23,743 nt of DNA, taken from positions 1 to 23,743 of the forward strand of contig CABUMU010000012.1 in assembly GCA_902492855.1 (NCBI GenBank), read 5' to 3'. The DNA comes from an uncultured Collinsella sp. Its GTDB lineage: Bacteria > Actinomycetota > Coriobacteriia > Coriobacteriales > Coriobacteriaceae. Positions 22,798 through 23,743 of this stretch are shown one piece after another (positions within the stretch are counted from its first letter, which is position 1; the number at the start of each line of letters is the position of its first letter). A model generated the notes under the pieces. The model saw only the letters and a program-made list of their open reading frames with translations. It was not told where the DNA came from and did no database searches. Both the position numbers and the translations under genes were made by a program.

Positions 22798-22839
22798 CAT
22801 ATGCGTGTTACTAACATATATAGTACTAACACGTATGTG
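22798..22839. promoter_or_regulatory. Inverted repeat upstream of the ATPase gene
   Basis: CATATGCGTGTTA (22798-22810) and TAACACGTATGTG (22827-22839) pair at 11 of 13 positions. The TACTAACA motif is also repeated directly inside (22809-22816 and 22824-22831). The AT-rich centre (ACATATATAGT) could hold a -10. This looks like an operator and promoter for the ATPase gene, possibly self-regulated through its winged-helix segment, which is inference. Confidence 0.5.
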
Positions 22840-22879
22840 AGCAATTTTCCAGTCGGACGGAGAAGAAATGACAGCGCTT

Positions 22880-23743
22880 CTACTTAACGAGGCGCTTGAG
22901 TTTGGCATAGTCCTGAATCTGCTTTTTGCGCTTGGCGTTGAGGAGGTTGTTGAGGTCGAGCTTCTCAATGGTGCAGCGTTTGAGTAGCTCGGAGCTGTCA
23001 AAGCCGTTTGACTCAATGTCTTCATCCAGATCGTGCTTGAGCTTGGTCCATTTATTGAGCTGCGAGCGCACGTAGGCCGCGGGACGTTCTATCTCGTTGG
23101 CGATGTCGCGTACGCTGGCGCCCGTTCCAAACGACTCACGTATCTTCGCCGTCTCCTTGCGCGTGCGCTCGTTTTTGGCATCGGTCTTGCATCGATCGCT
23201 GCAGTAGTGCCGTTTGACGCCACGATGCCCGGCAAGTGAGTAGGCGCGTCCGCACTGCTCGCAATAGCCAATTTTGACGGTGCTCAGCTTGCGCGAAAAA
23301 TCAAACCAGAGCCACGAGAGATAGCTGTCAAAGGAGAGGAACCCTGTGGACTCGTTGCCCTGGAACACATCCACGTGCGCGCCCGAGAGATGCGAGATCA
23401 CGAGCGCCTGCACCAAAGCGGTGAGTGCATCGCGGTCATCGTTGTCAAGTTCTTCGCGGCGCTCCTGGATATCTGCTTGAGGGTCGATTACATAGAAGCT
23501 CTCCTCGCTATTGCTGACCTTGAGTCGCGCTGAAATCTCCGTGTAGAACATCGCCTGCAAAACACTGAAGTCATTAGCGGTGAGCTCGTGTTCAAAAGAG
23601 AGCACGTTGAGTGCAACGAGGGATTCTTCCTCGTCGATCATAAACATAAAGGCGTAGAAATATCCCGCATCGGATTCGATTTTGCGCACGATGGGCAGGC
23701 TTTTGAATGAGTCGGTATAATCTCCGCCCGCCCTCAGGATAGT
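22880..23743 (-). CDS. Zinc-finger/HTH-like protein, partial (5' end beyond window)
   Basis: The frame is open to the window edge, and the 18 codons before the GTG at 23689 also read as protein (GGDYTDSFKSLPI), so the true start lies outside. Visible parts: an N-terminal region (about 130 residues) without a recognised domain, a zinc finger YCEQCGRAYSLAGHRGVKRHYC ... C (two CxxC-type pairs spaced like CGNR-type zinc fingers), and a helix-turn-helix-like stretch GASVRDIANEIERPAAYVRSQ. The layout suggests a DNA-binding regulator. The finger lacks the literal CGNR motif, so the family is uncertain. It shares the strand of the ATPase gene 95 bp downstream but may be in a different unit. Confidence 0.7.
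   Translation of the reverse strand, partial: TILRAGGDYTDSFKSLPIVRKIESDAGYFYAFMFMIDEEESLVALNVLSFEHELTANDFSVLQAMFYTEISARLKVSNSEESFYVIDPQADIQERREELDNDDRDALTALVQALVISHLSGAHVDVFQGNESTGFLSFDSYLSWLWFDFSRKLSTVKIGYCEQCGRAYSLAGHRGVKRHYCSDRCKTDAKNERTRKETAKIRESFGTGASVRDIANEIERPAAYVRSQLNKWTKLKHDLDEDIESNGFDSSELLKRCTIEKLDLNNLLNAKRKKQIQDYAKLKRLVK

Overview
The window looks like a chromosome segment from a Coriobacteriia gut actinobacterium, most likely Collinsella or a close relative. The basis is the GC-rich codon use of the housekeeping genes, the character of the encoded proteins, and short hairpin repeats with a GGGACGGGG-type loop between genes. This genus call is recognition by eye, not a search result. 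No rRNA, tRNA, CRISPR array or insertion sequence was seen.

Layout: (1) 1-5148 holds pyrimidine/arginine genes carA and carB. carA carries a PyrR-type hairpin directly against its ribosome binding site, and carB is split by an apparent 2-bp deletion near 2804-2808. (2) About 5250-10535 is an accessory block with more AT-rich genes: mannose-family PTS subunits IIB, IIC and IID with no IIA, a GntR/UTRA regulator on the opposite strand, an HSL-type esterase, and a Phd/YefM-RelE toxin-antitoxin pair. A 38-bp perfect palindrome precedes the PTS operon. Large hairpins sharing the same loop sequence but with unrelated stems lie on each side of this block (5165-5247 and 10624-10711). (3) 10807-18071 is a broken-up purine cluster: purE, then a class B sortase, a MoaE-like protein and a divergent membrane protein of the CmpB-like family, then purF, purM and purN. 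(4) 18522-21360 holds two tandem membrane proteins that share an N-terminal zinc ribbon but differ outside the membrane. (5) 21402-23743 holds, on the minus strand, a DUF234-type AAA ATPase and a zinc-finger/HTH-like protein that runs off the window end.

How they fit together: CarAB makes carbamoyl phosphate for UMP and arginine, and PurE/F/M/N are IMP pathway enzymes, so the backbone is nucleotide synthesis. The PTS, regulator and esterase probably form one carbohydrate-uptake unit, with the palindrome as a candidate operator. The PTS must borrow a IIA subunit from elsewhere.

The least explained signals are two families of intergenic hairpins in which the loop is conserved while the stems are unrelated but stay base-paired. 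Family 1 has four copies (three clear, one degenerate) with core GGGACRGGGCTATTTT on one strand. Family 2 has two copies with CTCCGGYTGC ... GCARAGTCGYTCAG in the loop.
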